This document shows, in pieces, positions 1 to 6,872 of a DNA stretch of 9,543 nt. Numbering within the stretch: position 1 is the stretch's first letter; each line of letters starts with the position of its first letter. The DNA comes from Pseudomonadota bacterium (GTDB lineage: Bacteria > Myxococcota > UBA9042 > PHBI01). The notes beneath the pieces are model-generated. The model ran no database searches, was not told the DNA's origin, and was given only the letters and a program-made list of their open reading frames with translations. The position numbers were made by a program, and so were the translations under genes. The stretch spans positions 1 through 9,543 of the forward strand of contig SYAK01000521.1 of the NCBI GenBank assembly GCA_005788935.1, read 5' to 3'.

Positions 1-306
1 AAGGTCTGGAAGGGTGACCTCGCGCGCGTGGAGCAGGCCCGTGGCGACGTTCGCGAGTTTCGGTTGGGCGAGGCCGCCACGACGCTACGCGGGGTCGACG
101 ACAAGAGCGCCTACTACGTCGAGGCGCAGGACGAGCTGAAGAAGCTCGTCGGGCGCGTGCCAGCCATGATTCTGCAGGCCGAGAACAGCTACAAGCAGAA
201 GGACTGCGCCACCGCGACGAAGACCCTGGCGGAGGCGCTCATCATCGACCCCGGCAACGCCGTCGTGCCGAAGAAGCAGACCGAGTTCGCGCGTCGCTGC
301 AAGTAA
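1..306 (+). CDS. C-terminal part of a TPR-like repeat protein (5' truncated)
   Basis: The frame is open from the first base and ends at TAA 304-306, so only the last 101 codons of a longer protein are visible. The apparent GTG at 28 is probably internal, because the frame continues upstream as K-V-W-K-G-D-L. The visible part is helical and charged. Its last third (A-E-N-S-Y-K-Q-K-D-C, then T-L-A-E-A-L, then I-D-P-G-N) has the spacing of a tetratricopeptide repeat ending in the typical D-P-G-N turn, and a less clear repeat precedes it. The protein stops at a C-K tail with no membrane segment. TPR tails of this type are common protein-interaction modules, often at the end of FHA, kinase or secretion-related proteins, but the N-terminal domain that would decide the role lies outside the window. 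It is convergent with the mlaC-like gene, with only 19 nt between the stop codons. The TPR assignment is moderate and the function is unknown. Confidence 0.6.
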   Translation, partial: KVWKGDLARVEQARGDVREFRLGEAATTLRGVDDKSAYYVEAQDELKKLVGRVPAMILQAENSYKQKDCATATKTLAEALIIDPGNAVVPKKQTEFARRCK

Positions 307-325
307 GCGGCGCGCCGAGCCGAGG
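307..325. other. Short convergent intergenic gap, no clear terminator
   Basis: Nineteen nucleotides separate the two facing stop codons. They contain the 10-bp perfect palindrome CGGCGCGCCG (308-317), which has no loop and no following T-run, plus a short CGGC (308-311)/GCCG (319-322) pairing. Nothing here qualifies as a convincing intrinsic terminator for either strand, although the two transcripts must end close by. Confidence 0.4.
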
Positions 326-958
326 TCACTGCTCCTTCGCGGTCTTCTCCTCGATCTTGCGGATGAGGCCGTCGAAGCCGTCCTTCGTGACGATCTTCTC
401 GAAGCTGTTCCGCCAGTTGAGCGCCATCGACACGTCGTCGATGACGATGTCGGCCGCGCGCCACGCGTCGACCCCGCCGATCGCCTTGCGGACGAGCAGG
501 TAGTCGACGTCGGCCGCGACCTTGCCGTGGCGGAGGGTGGTCTTGACCTTCGCCTCGGGTCGGGTCGCGTCGGGGATGACCGCGTCCCCACGGTACGCGA
601 CCTCGAAGCGCGCGCCAGGCGTGAACTTCTTGGCGTAGGTGCGGATGACGAGCTTCCGGAAGCTCGCCTTGAAGAGGTCGCGCTGGGGGCCCGTCAGCTT
701 CGGCCAGGTGGTCTTCAGCGTGCGCTCGGCGAAGGCGTCGTAGTCGATGAAGGTGTCGAGCGCGGCGAGCACCTTCGCCACGAGTGTCGCGCGGTCCGCG
801 GTCTCGAGCGCCACGCGCTGGACCTCTGTGTAGATGGCCGCCGTGCGCTCCTTCGGGCCGACTGGCTCGGCGGCGCGCGCGGCGATGGCCGTGGTGGCGA
901 CGGCGATGACGGCCGCGAGGGAGGCGAGGGCGCGAGCGAGCAGACGGGGTGGCTTCAT
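326..958 (-). CDS. mlaC: MlaC/Ttg2D-like periplasmic phospholipid-binding protein
   Basis: This 210-aa protein matches the usual length of the MlaC (toluene-tolerance Ttg2D) family, which carries phospholipids across the periplasm between outer-membrane MlaA and the inner-membrane MlaFEDB transporter. It starts with a Sec signal peptide: basic MKPPRLLAR, a hydrophobic stretch to about residue 26, and cleavage after ARA or ARAA at 29-30. The family signatures follow in order: F-I-D-Y-D-A-F-A (70-77), W-P-K-L-T (85-89), F-R-K-L-V-I-R-T-Y-A (100-109), V-D-Y-L-L (151-155), W-R-A-A-D-I-V-I-D-D-V-S (166-177), N-W-R-N-S-F (181-186) and G-F-D-G-L-I near the C terminus. The ATG is supported by GGAG (966-969, minus strand) 7 nt upstream. 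It is the last gene of the minus-strand unit, 82 nt after the TolC-like gene. No mlaA, mlaD, mlaE or mlaF is in the window, so its transport partner is unknown. The family call is firm; the direction of transport and the cargo are not shown. Confidence 0.92.
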   Translation of the reverse strand: MKPPRLLARALASLAAVIAVATTAIAARAAEPVGPKERTAAIYTEVQRVALETADRATLVAKVLAALDTFIDYDAFAERTLKTTWPKLTGPQRDLFKASFRKLVIRTYAKKFTPGARFEVAYRGDAVIPDATRPEAKVKTTLRHGKVAADVDYLLVRKAIGGVDAWRAADIVIDDVSMALNWRNSFEKIVTKDGFDGLIRKIEEKTAKEQ

Positions 959-965
959 GCGGGGG

Positions 966-969
966 CTCC
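966..969 (-). promoter_or_regulatory. Shine-Dalgarno site of the mlaC-like gene
   Basis: On the minus strand the sequence reads CGGAGCCCCCGC followed directly by the ATG at 958. GGAG lies 7 nt before the start codon, which supports this start and keeps the signal peptide intact. The same 12-mer stands before the aminopeptidase start near 8455. Confidence 0.7.
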
Positions 970-1040
970 GGGCGGTTGCAACGGGAGGGCGGCGGCGCAG
1001 GTGGCCAGCGACCCCGGCGCTCGACGACCGGCTGGCGCGG

Positions 1041-2477
1041 TTATTCAGGTTGCGCGCGGATGGCCCGGATATCGACGCCGACCGCCTGGGAGAGGCGGAA
1101 TACCGCGAGGTTGTGGGCGTGGACGACCTGCAGGTAGCCGAGGCGCTTCTCGTAGAACTGGACGAGGGCGTCCATCACGTCGCGGAAGCTCCCGAAGCCG
1201 GACTCGTAGGTGTCCCAGGTGGCCGTGAGCCAGCCCTGCGCCGCCTTGCGCGAGCCGCGATACACGTCGAGCAGCGCGCGCTGATTGAGGAGATCCTGCA
1301 CGAGGCGGCGCACGTTGACCTCCATCAGGTCCGCCTGAACCTCGGCCTCCGCCTCGGCGCGACGCGCGCTCGCGCGGGCCTCGTCCGCCACGAACAGGCG
1401 CTGCGGCACATCGAGGCGCCACTCGAAGCCGAGGGCGAGCGTCCCGAAGGTCCGATTGAAGGGGTCATTGGCGAAGATGGACGACTGGGGCGCCACCGTC
1501 GGGGCGTGCGTCGAGCGGACGTCACCCGCGAGGACGAGGTTTGGCCAGAGCTCGCTCCAGCGCCACCCGGCGAGCTCGCGGGCGGCCCCGGCGCGGGCGC
1601 GTGCGAGCTGCAGCCCGGGGTCGTTGCGCCGCGCGAGGGCCACGTAGACCTCGGCGTCGTGCAGCGGTAGCTCGAGCGGCACGAGGTCTCCCTCGGGCTC
1701 GGGAGCGGGCTTGTCGTCTGGCAGCTGCAGCAGCACCCGCATGCCAGCCCGTGCGGTCACGCCGAGGAGGTCGTTGCGCGTCTTCAGCTCGTGGAACTCG
1801 GCGACGCGCGTCTTGAGCCGCAGGTGCTCGAGCTGGTCGTAGTCGACGGACTCCGCGTCGCGCTGGCTCTCCATGCGCGCCTCGGCCTTCGCGATCCAGA
1901 CCTGCCCCTCGCCGAGCAGCGCGTCGAGCTCGCGTGCGAGCGCGGACGCGAAGAAGGCCTCGGCCGCCCGCAGCCTCAGCTCCCAGCGCGCGACCTCGAC
2001 GCCTGCCCGCCCGACACCGACGCCCGCCTCGGCTGCCCGCTGCAGCGCCTCGATGCGGCCAAAGGTCCAGAGCGGCTGCGCGAGCTCGAGGCGGGCGTCG
2101 ATCAAGGGGCCGAAGCTGGTCCAGTCGGCCTTGCTGTCGAGCGCATCACCCGTAATCCTTGGCACAATCCCCGTGCCAGCCGTCATGCGCAGCGACGGAA
2201 ACCACGCCCAGTCCGCCTGCGACAGCCGCGCCCGCAAGGCGTCGAGACCCGCCCGCGCCGCCGTCATCAGCGGGTGCACCTCCTCGACGGCCGCTGCAAA
2301 GGCGTCCCAGCCGATCACCTCACCCCGCCGCGCCTCGGTCTCGGTCCTCGTGACCGCTGGTCCGTCGAGGGCGATGGACGGTCCTTCGGCGCGGGCTCCC
2401 CCGTGGGAGCTCGCGAGGCAGGCGGCGAAGACCGCGGCGGCGCGGGCGCCGAATCGACGACGTGCGCGTTCAGGCAT
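1041..2477 (-). CDS. TolC-family outer-membrane efflux/export protein
   Basis: This 478-aa protein has the length and duplicated helical architecture of TolC/OEP outer-membrane factors, which form trimeric beta-barrel/alpha-tunnel ducts serving type I secretion or RND/ABC efflux pumps. It begins with an arginine-rich, hydrophobic signal region ending near A-R-A (28-30). A Cys at 20 lies in a poor lipobox context (F-A-A-C), so a lipoprotein is less likely. The first repeat shows W-F-P-S-L (92-96) and the classic Q-P-L-W-T-F-G-R (134-141), followed by long Ala/Arg/Glu-rich helices. The second repeat restarts at E-L-W-P-N-L (309-314) and has the matching long helices to about residue 465. The ATG (2475-2477) lies within the end of the upstream FAD-protein gene, an 8-nt overlap suggesting coupled translation. 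The mlaC-like gene follows 82 nt downstream. No periplasmic adaptor or pump is present in the window, so the substrate cannot be named. The family call is firm. Confidence 0.93.
   Translation of the reverse strand: MPERARRRFGARAAAVFAACLASSHGGARAEGPSIALDGPAVTRTETEARRGEVIGWDAFAAAVEEVHPLMTAARAGLDALRARLSQADWAWFPSLRMTAGTGIVPRITGDALDSKADWTSFGPLIDARLELAQPLWTFGRIEALQRAAEAGVGVGRAGVEVARWELRLRAAEAFFASALARELDALLGEGQVWIAKAEARMESQRDAESVDYDQLEHLRLKTRVAEFHELKTRNDLLGVTARAGMRVLLQLPDDKPAPEPEGDLVPLELPLHDAEVYVALARRNDPGLQLARARAGAARELAGWRWSELWPNLVLAGDVRSTHAPTVAPQSSIFANDPFNRTFGTLALGFEWRLDVPQRLFVADEARASARRAEAEAEVQADLMEVNVRRLVQDLLNQRALLDVYRGSRKAAQGWLTATWDTYESGFGSFRDVMDALVQFYEKRLGYLQVVHAHNLAVFRLSQAVGVDIRAIRAQPE
2470..2477 (-). 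promoter_or_regulatory. Start/stop overlap coupling the FAD protein and the TolC homologue
   Basis: Read on the minus strand, ATGCCTGA contains both the TolC-homologue ATG and, in another frame, the TGA stop of the preceding gene. An 8-nt overlap of this kind usually means translational coupling and a shared mRNA. A weak AAGGG (2489-2493) lies 11 nt before the ATG. Confidence 0.7.
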
Positions 2478-3948
2478 GGGCGAGGGAACCCTTGATGCGA
2501 AGCTCGCGACGGAGCCGGTAAAAGGCCATCATCGCCTGATGGCACGCGCCCTCGAGGCCGAGCGGCGCCTCATGGCCGCTGCTTGTCACGAGCGCGTTCG
2601 ACAGGGGCAGCTTCGGCCAGTGCTCGGCGAGCGAGAAGGCCGTCTCCGGGTCAAGCCCGGCGTGCAGCGGGACCGGCTCCGGAACATCGATTGCGCGCAA
2701 TCCATCTTCAAGCCATGGCAGGACTGCGCGCAAGGCCCTCAGCGCCTCGTCCCGCAGGGAACTCGCGCGGGCGGTGGCGGCCTCCGGGCCCTCGAGGCGG
2801 TGCCCCCGCACGATGGTCGACACCTGCAGCACCCCGGGGCCTGGGCGGCCGTCGCTCGTCAGCGGGCCAGCGCCTGGCCGTGACACCCACCAGCTGCGGG
2901 CGGGCAGCGCGACGCGGTTCGGGGGTGGCGCTACGCCGCGCGGTCGGTCGTCCTCGCCGAAGAGCAGCAGCTCCGGCGCCATCGCGGGCGGGATGACGCG
3001 CGGGTCGAGTGCCAGGTTGATGATGGCGCGGTGGGCCCGCGGCGCCTCGACCGCCAGTCCGAGCAGCGGGGCCACGCGGTCCGCGCGCCCGTTGAGCACG
3101 ATCATCTCGCAGCCGATCGCCTCGCCGCGCTCCGCGAGCCCGACCGCGATGGCCCGCGACCGCTTGACGTCGAGGTGGATGGCGAGCGCGTCGGCCCGGT
3201 AGTGCCCCGACTGGTCCTGCAGCTTGCGCACGAACATCTGACGCAGTCCGTCGACGCCCCCCGGAAAGCGGTAGATGCCGTCCCGGAACGCCCGCCACAG
3301 GCGCAGCGCCACGTGACGCGGCAGGGTCTGGGTCGCGAGCCCCGCGATGTGGTCGAGGATCGCATGGGCCGCGTGCGCGAGGCCGGGGTGGGCGAGCCAG
3401 GCCGCAAACGGGGCCGGGGCTGGCTCGAGACCGCGGGGGTCGAGGTCGCGCAGCGCCTTGCGCAGCGCCGCCCGCTCGAGGAAGCCGTCGGGCGGGAGCC
3501 CGAGGTTGCCCTGCCACAGGAGGTCGAAGCGGGCTGCGCCCTCCCGGGCGAGGGCGTCGAGCGGCTCGAGACCGCTCCATTGGCCGGGGAACTCGCGCTC
3601 GAGCTCGCGCTCGAGGAGGCGCGGGTCGCGGGCGAGGTCGAGGCGCACGCCAGGCATCGCGAGCTGCATCGTCGGGTCGAGCGGCTGCGGGCGATTCTTC
3701 AGCTCGAGTCCGAGCGCGAGCTCGCTGAAGACGCGGCTGATGGCGGGGGAGACCGGCACGCCGAGGGCTGTCTCCCGCTCGCGCAGGAACCAGTGCCCCT
3801 CGTGGCGGTACCGACCGCCCTCGCTGCCCTGCCCGAGGACGCACACGCGGTACCCAGCCCGGGCCGCGAGGGCCGCGAAGATGAGGCCGCTCAGGTCGGA
3901 GCCGATGACAACGATATGGTACCACGCCCGGGTCATGATCCGCGCCAT
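2470..3948 (-). CDS. FAD/NAD(P)-binding oxidoreductase-like protein, CrtI/amine-oxidase fold
   Basis: This 492-aa protein begins with a Rossmann beta-alpha-beta unit: H-I-V-V-I-G-S-D-L-S-G (11-21), then A-A-R-A-G-Y-R-V-C-V-L (28-38). Overall length, the F-P-G-G-V-D-G-L segment (228-235) and a C-terminal S-S-G-H-E-A-P-L-G-L-E-G-A stretch (about 460-473) fit the phytoene desaturase/isomerase and amine-oxidase superfamily, where the C-terminal segment closes over the flavin. Two cofactor landmarks are unusual: the middle Gly of GxGxxG is Asp18, and the acidic residue expected after the second strand is replaced by G-Q-G. It may be a diverged or differently binding member, so substrate and reaction are unknown. 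I chose ATG 3948; ATG 3936 (MTRAWYHI) is an alternative, and neither has a strong ribosome site. The frame stays open much further upstream, but there it lies antisense to the acyltransferase gene. It is first gene of the unit with the TolC and MlaC homologues. Confidence 0.82.
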   Translation of the reverse strand: MARIMTRAWYHIVVIGSDLSGLIFAALAARAGYRVCVLGQGSEGGRYRHEGHWFLRERETALGVPVSPAISRVFSELALGLELKNRPQPLDPTMQLAMPGVRLDLARDPRLLERELEREFPGQWSGLEPLDALAREGAARFDLLWQGNLGLPPDGFLERAALRKALRDLDPRGLEPAPAPFAAWLAHPGLAHAAHAILDHIAGLATQTLPRHVALRLWRAFRDGIYRFPGGVDGLRQMFVRKLQDQSGHYRADALAIHLDVKRSRAIAVGLAERGEAIGCEMIVLNGRADRVAPLLGLAVEAPRAHRAIINLALDPRVIPPAMAPELLLFGEDDRPRGVAPPPNRVALPARSWWVSRPGAGPLTSDGRPGPGVLQVSTIVRGHRLEGPEAATARASSLRDEALRALRAVLPWLEDGLRAIDVPEPVPLHAGLDPETAFSLAEHWPKLPLSNALVTSSGHEAPLGLEGACHQAMMAFYRLRRELRIKGSLAHA

Positions 3949-4116
3949 TAGGATGCCGAATCGGCGCTTCGTAAAAAAATGCGATGCCTCGTCCGCGCCC
4001 AGCGGCTCGCCCACGCCTCGCGCGTCGCTTCGCGCGTCGCGCCTTTCGTGGCCACGCAGGCTGGTGTACGGTGGGGCTCCCGACGGCCGCGCGTCGCTCC
4101 CTGGAGTGGATCCCCC
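3949..4116. promoter_or_regulatory. Divergent promoter region between the two lipid-related operons
   Basis: This 168-nt spacer separates two divergent start codons and must hold the promoters of both units. It contains A7 (3973-3979), a rare A/T tract in this sequence. There are two dyads: GCCGA-A-TCGGC (3955-3965), just upstream of the FAD-protein start, and CGTGGCCACG (4047-4056), upstream of the acyltransferase. CGCGCGTCGC occurs at 4019, 4031 and 4088. A weak sigma70-like pair (TTTCGT 4044-4049, TACGGT 4067-4072, 17-nt spacing) flanks the second dyad but matches the consensus poorly. I infer a shared control region; no individual promoter is established. Confidence 0.5.
4103..4106 (+). 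promoter_or_regulatory. Shine-Dalgarno site deciding the acyltransferase start
   Basis: GGAG lies 10 nt before ATG 4117. An in-frame ATG exists further up at 3979, but it follows an A7 run without a ribosome site. The 46 residues it would add are Arg/Ala-rich and unlike the rest of the protein, so 4117 is preferred. Confidence 0.65.
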
Positions 4117-5766
4117 ATGCAGAACAGCCTCCGCGACAAGGCCCTGACCGAGGTCGAGGCCCGCATGCTCGACGCCTGCCTCACCCAGGCCCGCCTGCCT
4201 CACGGCATGGCCCTCGACGTGCTCGTCAACGACACGCTCCACCACGAGCGCAAGCGCCTCGAGTCCGCCGCCCACGACGCCCGCTGGCAGGAGGACGCCG
4301 CCTTCTGGGAGTCGGTCCGCGCGACGCTCGCTCGCGCCTCCGACACCGACGTTCGCCGCCTGCTGCGCGACGTGACGCGTCGGTATTGTGATGAAATCCG
4401 AGGAAATTTCTCGCCGGCTCTGTACGCCGTCACGACCCGCCTGCTGCCGCGCGCGCTGCCGATGCTGCTGAACGCGGTCAGCCCGAAGCGCCTGCTCGCC
4501 CGCGGACTTCCCGACATCGCCGACACGGTCGCCCTCGAGGGTGAGACCGACGCGCTGCGCGCCTGCGCCGAGCGCGGCACCGTCATCCTCGCCCCGACCC
4601 ACGTCTCGAACCTCGACAGCCCCGTCATGGGATGGGCCATCTGGGCCCTCGGGCTGCCCGCCTTCTCCTACGGGGCCGGGCTCAACCTGTTCTCGAACCC
4701 GGTCATGTCCCTCTTCATGCGCAACCTCGGCGCCTACCGCGTCGACCGCCAGAAGACCGCGCCGCTCTACAAGGATATCCTGAAGGAATACGCGACGGTC
4801 TCCCTCGAGCTCGGGCAGCACAACCTCTTTTTCCCAGCGGGCACCCGCGTCCGCTCCGGTGCCGTCGAGCAGCACCTCAAGCTCGGCCTGCTCTCGGCCG
4901 GCCTCCGCGCCTACATCAACAACCGTCGCGCCCGCCGTGGCCACGACCGCGTCTTCATCGTCCCGTGCACGCTGAACTACCACCTCGTCCTCGAGGCCGA
5001 GAGCCTCATCGAGGAGCACCTTCAGCGCGAGGGCAAGGCCCGCTACATCCCCGGGCCCGACGAGAGCTATGTGCTTCAGAAGTACATCCGCTTCACGCAG
5101 AACCTCGTGAACCTCGACGCGCGTATCCGGCTCCGCGTCGGGGCCCCCATCGACCCGGTCGGCAACGCCGTCGACCCCGCCACGGGCGAGTCCATGGACC
5201 ACCACGGCCGCGCCATCGACCTCGAGCGCTACATTCTCGTCGGTGGTGAGCCGCAACACCTGCCGCAGCGCGATCGCGTCTTCACGCAGCAGGCGGGCGA
5301 GGCGGTCGCGAGGTCCTTCATGGCCAACACCGTCGCGCTCTCGACGCAGATCGTCGCGTGGACCTTCTTCACCATCCTGCAGGCCCGCTCCCCGTCGCTC
5401 GACCTCTACCGCCTGCTCCGGACAGGCGACGAAGGGCTCGGCGTCGCGATGACCGAGCTCTGCGAGCGTGTCCTCGCGGCGACCGACGTGCTGCATGCGC
5501 GCGCGGCCCGCGGCGAGGTCCTGCTCGAGCCGGGTGCCGTCACGCAACGGGATGCGGTCGCGATGGTCCAGACGGCGCTGCGCCACTTCGCGAGCTACCA
5601 CGCGGCGCCTGTCCTTGCGCGGCGCGGCGACCGGGTCTACTGCGGCGACATGAAGCTGCTCCATTACTATGGAAATCGCCTCCGCCACCACGGCCTCGAC
5701 AAGGAGGCCCGCCCGTCCATCCTGGCGCGCTCGGGGCGGGACCCGCGACCTGGAGGTGCCGCATGA
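4117..5766 (+). CDS. PlsB-like glycerolipid acyltransferase
   Basis: This 549-aa protein belongs to the glycerol-3-phosphate/lysophosphatidate acyltransferase superfamily, which transfers fatty acyl groups to glycerol-phosphate backbones at the inner membrane. The four sequence blocks are visible in order: H162-V-S-N-L-D167 (the HX4D catalytic motif), G-A-Y-R-V-D-R (205-211), F-P-A-G-T-R-V-R-S-G (239-248) and V-P-C-T-L-N-Y (282-288). Block III normally reads F-x-E-G-T-R, but Ala241 replaces the Glu here. The long helical N-terminal part (about 150 residues) and the C-terminal extension (N-T-V-A-L-S-T-Q-I-V-A-W, about residue 405 on) resemble PlsB/GPAT more than the short PlsC enzymes, although it is shorter than E. 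coli PlsB. The gene overlaps gpsA by 4 nt (ATGA), and GpsA makes the likely acceptor, sn-glycerol-3-phosphate. This supports a GPAT role, but an AGPAT or other O-acyltransferase is possible. The superfamily is sure; the substrate is inferred. Confidence 0.87.
   Translation: MQNSLRDKALTEVEARMLDACLTQARLPHGMALDVLVNDTLHHERKRLESAAHDARWQEDAAFWESVRATLARASDTDVRRLLRDVTRRYCDEIRGNFSPALYAVTTRLLPRALPMLLNAVSPKRLLARGLPDIADTVALEGETDALRACAERGTVILAPTHVSNLDSPVMGWAIWALGLPAFSYGAGLNLFSNPVMSLFMRNLGAYRVDRQKTAPLYKDILKEYATVSLELGQHNLFFPAGTRVRSGAVEQHLKLGLLSAGLRAYINNRRARRGHDRVFIVPCTLNYHLVLEAESLIEEHLQREGKARYIPGPDESYVLQKYIRFTQNLVNLDARIRLRVGAPIDPVGNAVDPATGESMDHHGRAIDLERYILVGGEPQHLPQRDRVFTQQAGEAVARSFMANTVALSTQIVAWTFFTILQARSPSLDLYRLLRTGDEGLGVAMTELCERVLAATDVLHARAARGEVLLEPGAVTQRDAVAMVQTALRHFASYHAAPVLARRGDRVYCGDMKLLHYYGNRLRHHGLDKEARPSILARSGRDPRPGGAA
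5763..5766 (+). promoter_or_regulatory. ATGA overlap joining the acyltransferase gene and gpsA
   Basis: The gpsA ATG (5763-5765) shares bases with the acyltransferase TGA (5764-5766). GGAGG (5752-5756) lies 6 nt before the ATG inside the upstream gene. This indicates translation by re-initiation or coupling on one mRNA. Confidence 0.75.
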
Positions 5767-6872
5767 GCCTGGCCGACAAGACCTTGCGCCGCGCGGCCGT
5801 CCTCGGCGGCGGCTCCTGGGGCACGGCCCTCGCTCACCTCATGGCCCTCGCGGGGGCCGAGGTGCGTCTCTGGATGCGCAACCCCGAGCGCGTCGACGAG
5901 ATCAACCGCGACCACACGAACAGCCGCTACCTGAAAGACCGGCCGATCCACCCTGGCGTCGTCGCGACGACCGACCTCGCGGCCTGCGCCACCTTCTCCG
6001 AGGTCATCGTCGTCGCGGTCCCGTCCTCCGAGATGCGCGCGGTCGCCTTCGAGCTCGGGCGCCATGTGACTGGCGACCAGATCCTGCTGTCTGCCACGAA
6101 AGGGTTCGAGGCCGAGCACCTGACCCGCATGTCCGAGGTCCTGCGCGCCGAGACCTGCTGCCTGAAGGTCGGCGCCATCTCGGGTCCGAACCTCGCCGAC
6201 GAGGTGATGGACAATCAGCCCGCGGCGACCGTCATCGCGAGCCCGTTCGACGAGGTCATCCAGAAAGCGGCGCGTCTGCTCGCGGGGCCGACGATGCGCG
6301 TCTACGGCAATCACGACCTCGTCGGCGTCGAGGTGCACGGCGCGCTGAAGAACATCATCGCCATCGCCGCGGGCGTCTGCGCGGGCATGGGGCTCGGCAA
6401 CAACTCCCTCGCGCTGCTGCTGACGCGCGGCCTCGCGGAAATCTCGCGTTTCGCCGAGGCCCTCGGCGCGGATCGCATGACCGCCCTCGGCCTCGCGGGG
6501 CTCGGTGACCTCATCGCGACCTGCGCCTCGCCGCTCTCGCGCAACAACACGCTCGGCCGCAAGCTCGCCGACGGCCTCTCCCTCGCCGAGGCGCAGGCCG
6601 ACGCCATCAAGGTCGCCGAGGGCGTCAACACGACCCGCGCGGCCCACATGCACGCCGCCCGTCTCGGCGTGGACATGCCGATTGTCCGCGGGGTCCACGC
6701 GCTGCTCTTCGAAGGTCTCAGCGCCTCCGACGTGCTCGCGCGCCTCATGAGCCGCGCCAACCGCTTCGAGCACACGGAGGTCCCGATCGACGCACCCGCC
6801 CCCGTCGAGGGTTCGGTCGTCGAGCGCGCCCTCGCGTTCGGCAGCCGTTCAGGCCGCGGGGCTGGCCGTTGA
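5763..6872 (+). CDS. gpsA: sn-Glycerol-3-phosphate dehydrogenase [NAD(P)+], biosynthetic
   Basis: This cytoplasmic enzyme reduces dihydroxyacetone phosphate to sn-glycerol-3-phosphate, the backbone of phospholipids. The 369-aa product carries all GpsA landmarks: the nucleotide-binding loop G-G-G-S-W-G (15-20), W-M-R-N-P-E (37-42) after the second strand, the S-A-T-K113-G-F-E block, S-G-P-N-L-A-D-E-V (140-148), and the catalytic Lys196 in H-G-A-L-K-N-I-I-A. The substrate-side block G-L-A-G-L-G-D-L (243-250) is followed by S-R-N-N (259-262) and V-A-E-G-V (284-288). Block S-G-P usually continues S-F/L-A, so the N is a mild variation. The protein is somewhat longer than the usual 330-340 aa because of a C-terminal tail of about 30 residues, rich in Pro/Ala/Arg. 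It sits between the PlsB-like acyltransferase, which would consume its product, and a HAD phosphatase, overlapping both by 4 nt. This is the most secure call in the window. Confidence 0.97.
   Translation: MSLADKTLRRAAVLGGGSWGTALAHLMALAGAEVRLWMRNPERVDEINRDHTNSRYLKDRPIHPGVVATTDLAACATFSEVIVVAVPSSEMRAVAFELGRHVTGDQILLSATKGFEAEHLTRMSEVLRAETCCLKVGAISGPNLADEVMDNQPAATVIASPFDEVIQKAARLLAGPTMRVYGNHDLVGVEVHGALKNIIAIAAGVCAGMGLGNNSLALLLTRGLAEISRFAEALGADRMTALGLAGLGDLIATCASPLSRNNTLGRKLADGLSLAEAQADAIKVAEGVNTTRAAHMHAARLGVDMPIVRGVHALLFEGLSASDVLARLMSRANRFEHTEVPIDAPAPVEGSVVERALAFGSRSGRGAGR
6869..6872 (+). promoter_or_regulatory. TTGA overlap: TTG start of the HAD phosphatase on the gpsA stop
   Basis: TTG (6869-6871) overlaps the gpsA TGA (6870-6872). 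No ATG or GTG occurs in this frame before the first HAD motif. The only later candidate I found is TTG 6950, which would start the protein a few residues before the catalytic strand. The 4-nt overlap favours 6869, with expression depending on gpsA translation. Confidence 0.6.

Noticed and set aside
975..982. GTTGCAAC palindrome in the tolC-mlaC spacer as an operator
   Set aside because: It is an isolated 8-bp palindrome that does not extend on either side and has no second copy noted nearby, so chance explains it well.
527..1670. Plus-strand open frames across the mlaC-like and tolC-like genes
   Set aside because: The minus-strand proteins have signal peptides and family motifs. The plus-strand translations are compositional shadows without support from a ribosome site.
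3979..4116. Upstream in-frame ATG at 3979 as the acyltransferase start
   Set aside because: It follows an A7 run with no ribosome site and would add an Arg/Ala-rich segment unlike the family. ATG 4117 has GGAG 10 nt upstream.
3949..5691. Long minus-strand open frame extending the FAD protein upstream by about 580 codons
   Set aside because: It lies antisense to the well-supported acyltransferase gene, reads as Arg/Val/Glu/Asp-rich low-complexity protein, and the Rossmann fold begins naturally at 3948. Open antisense frames are expected in such GC-rich DNA.
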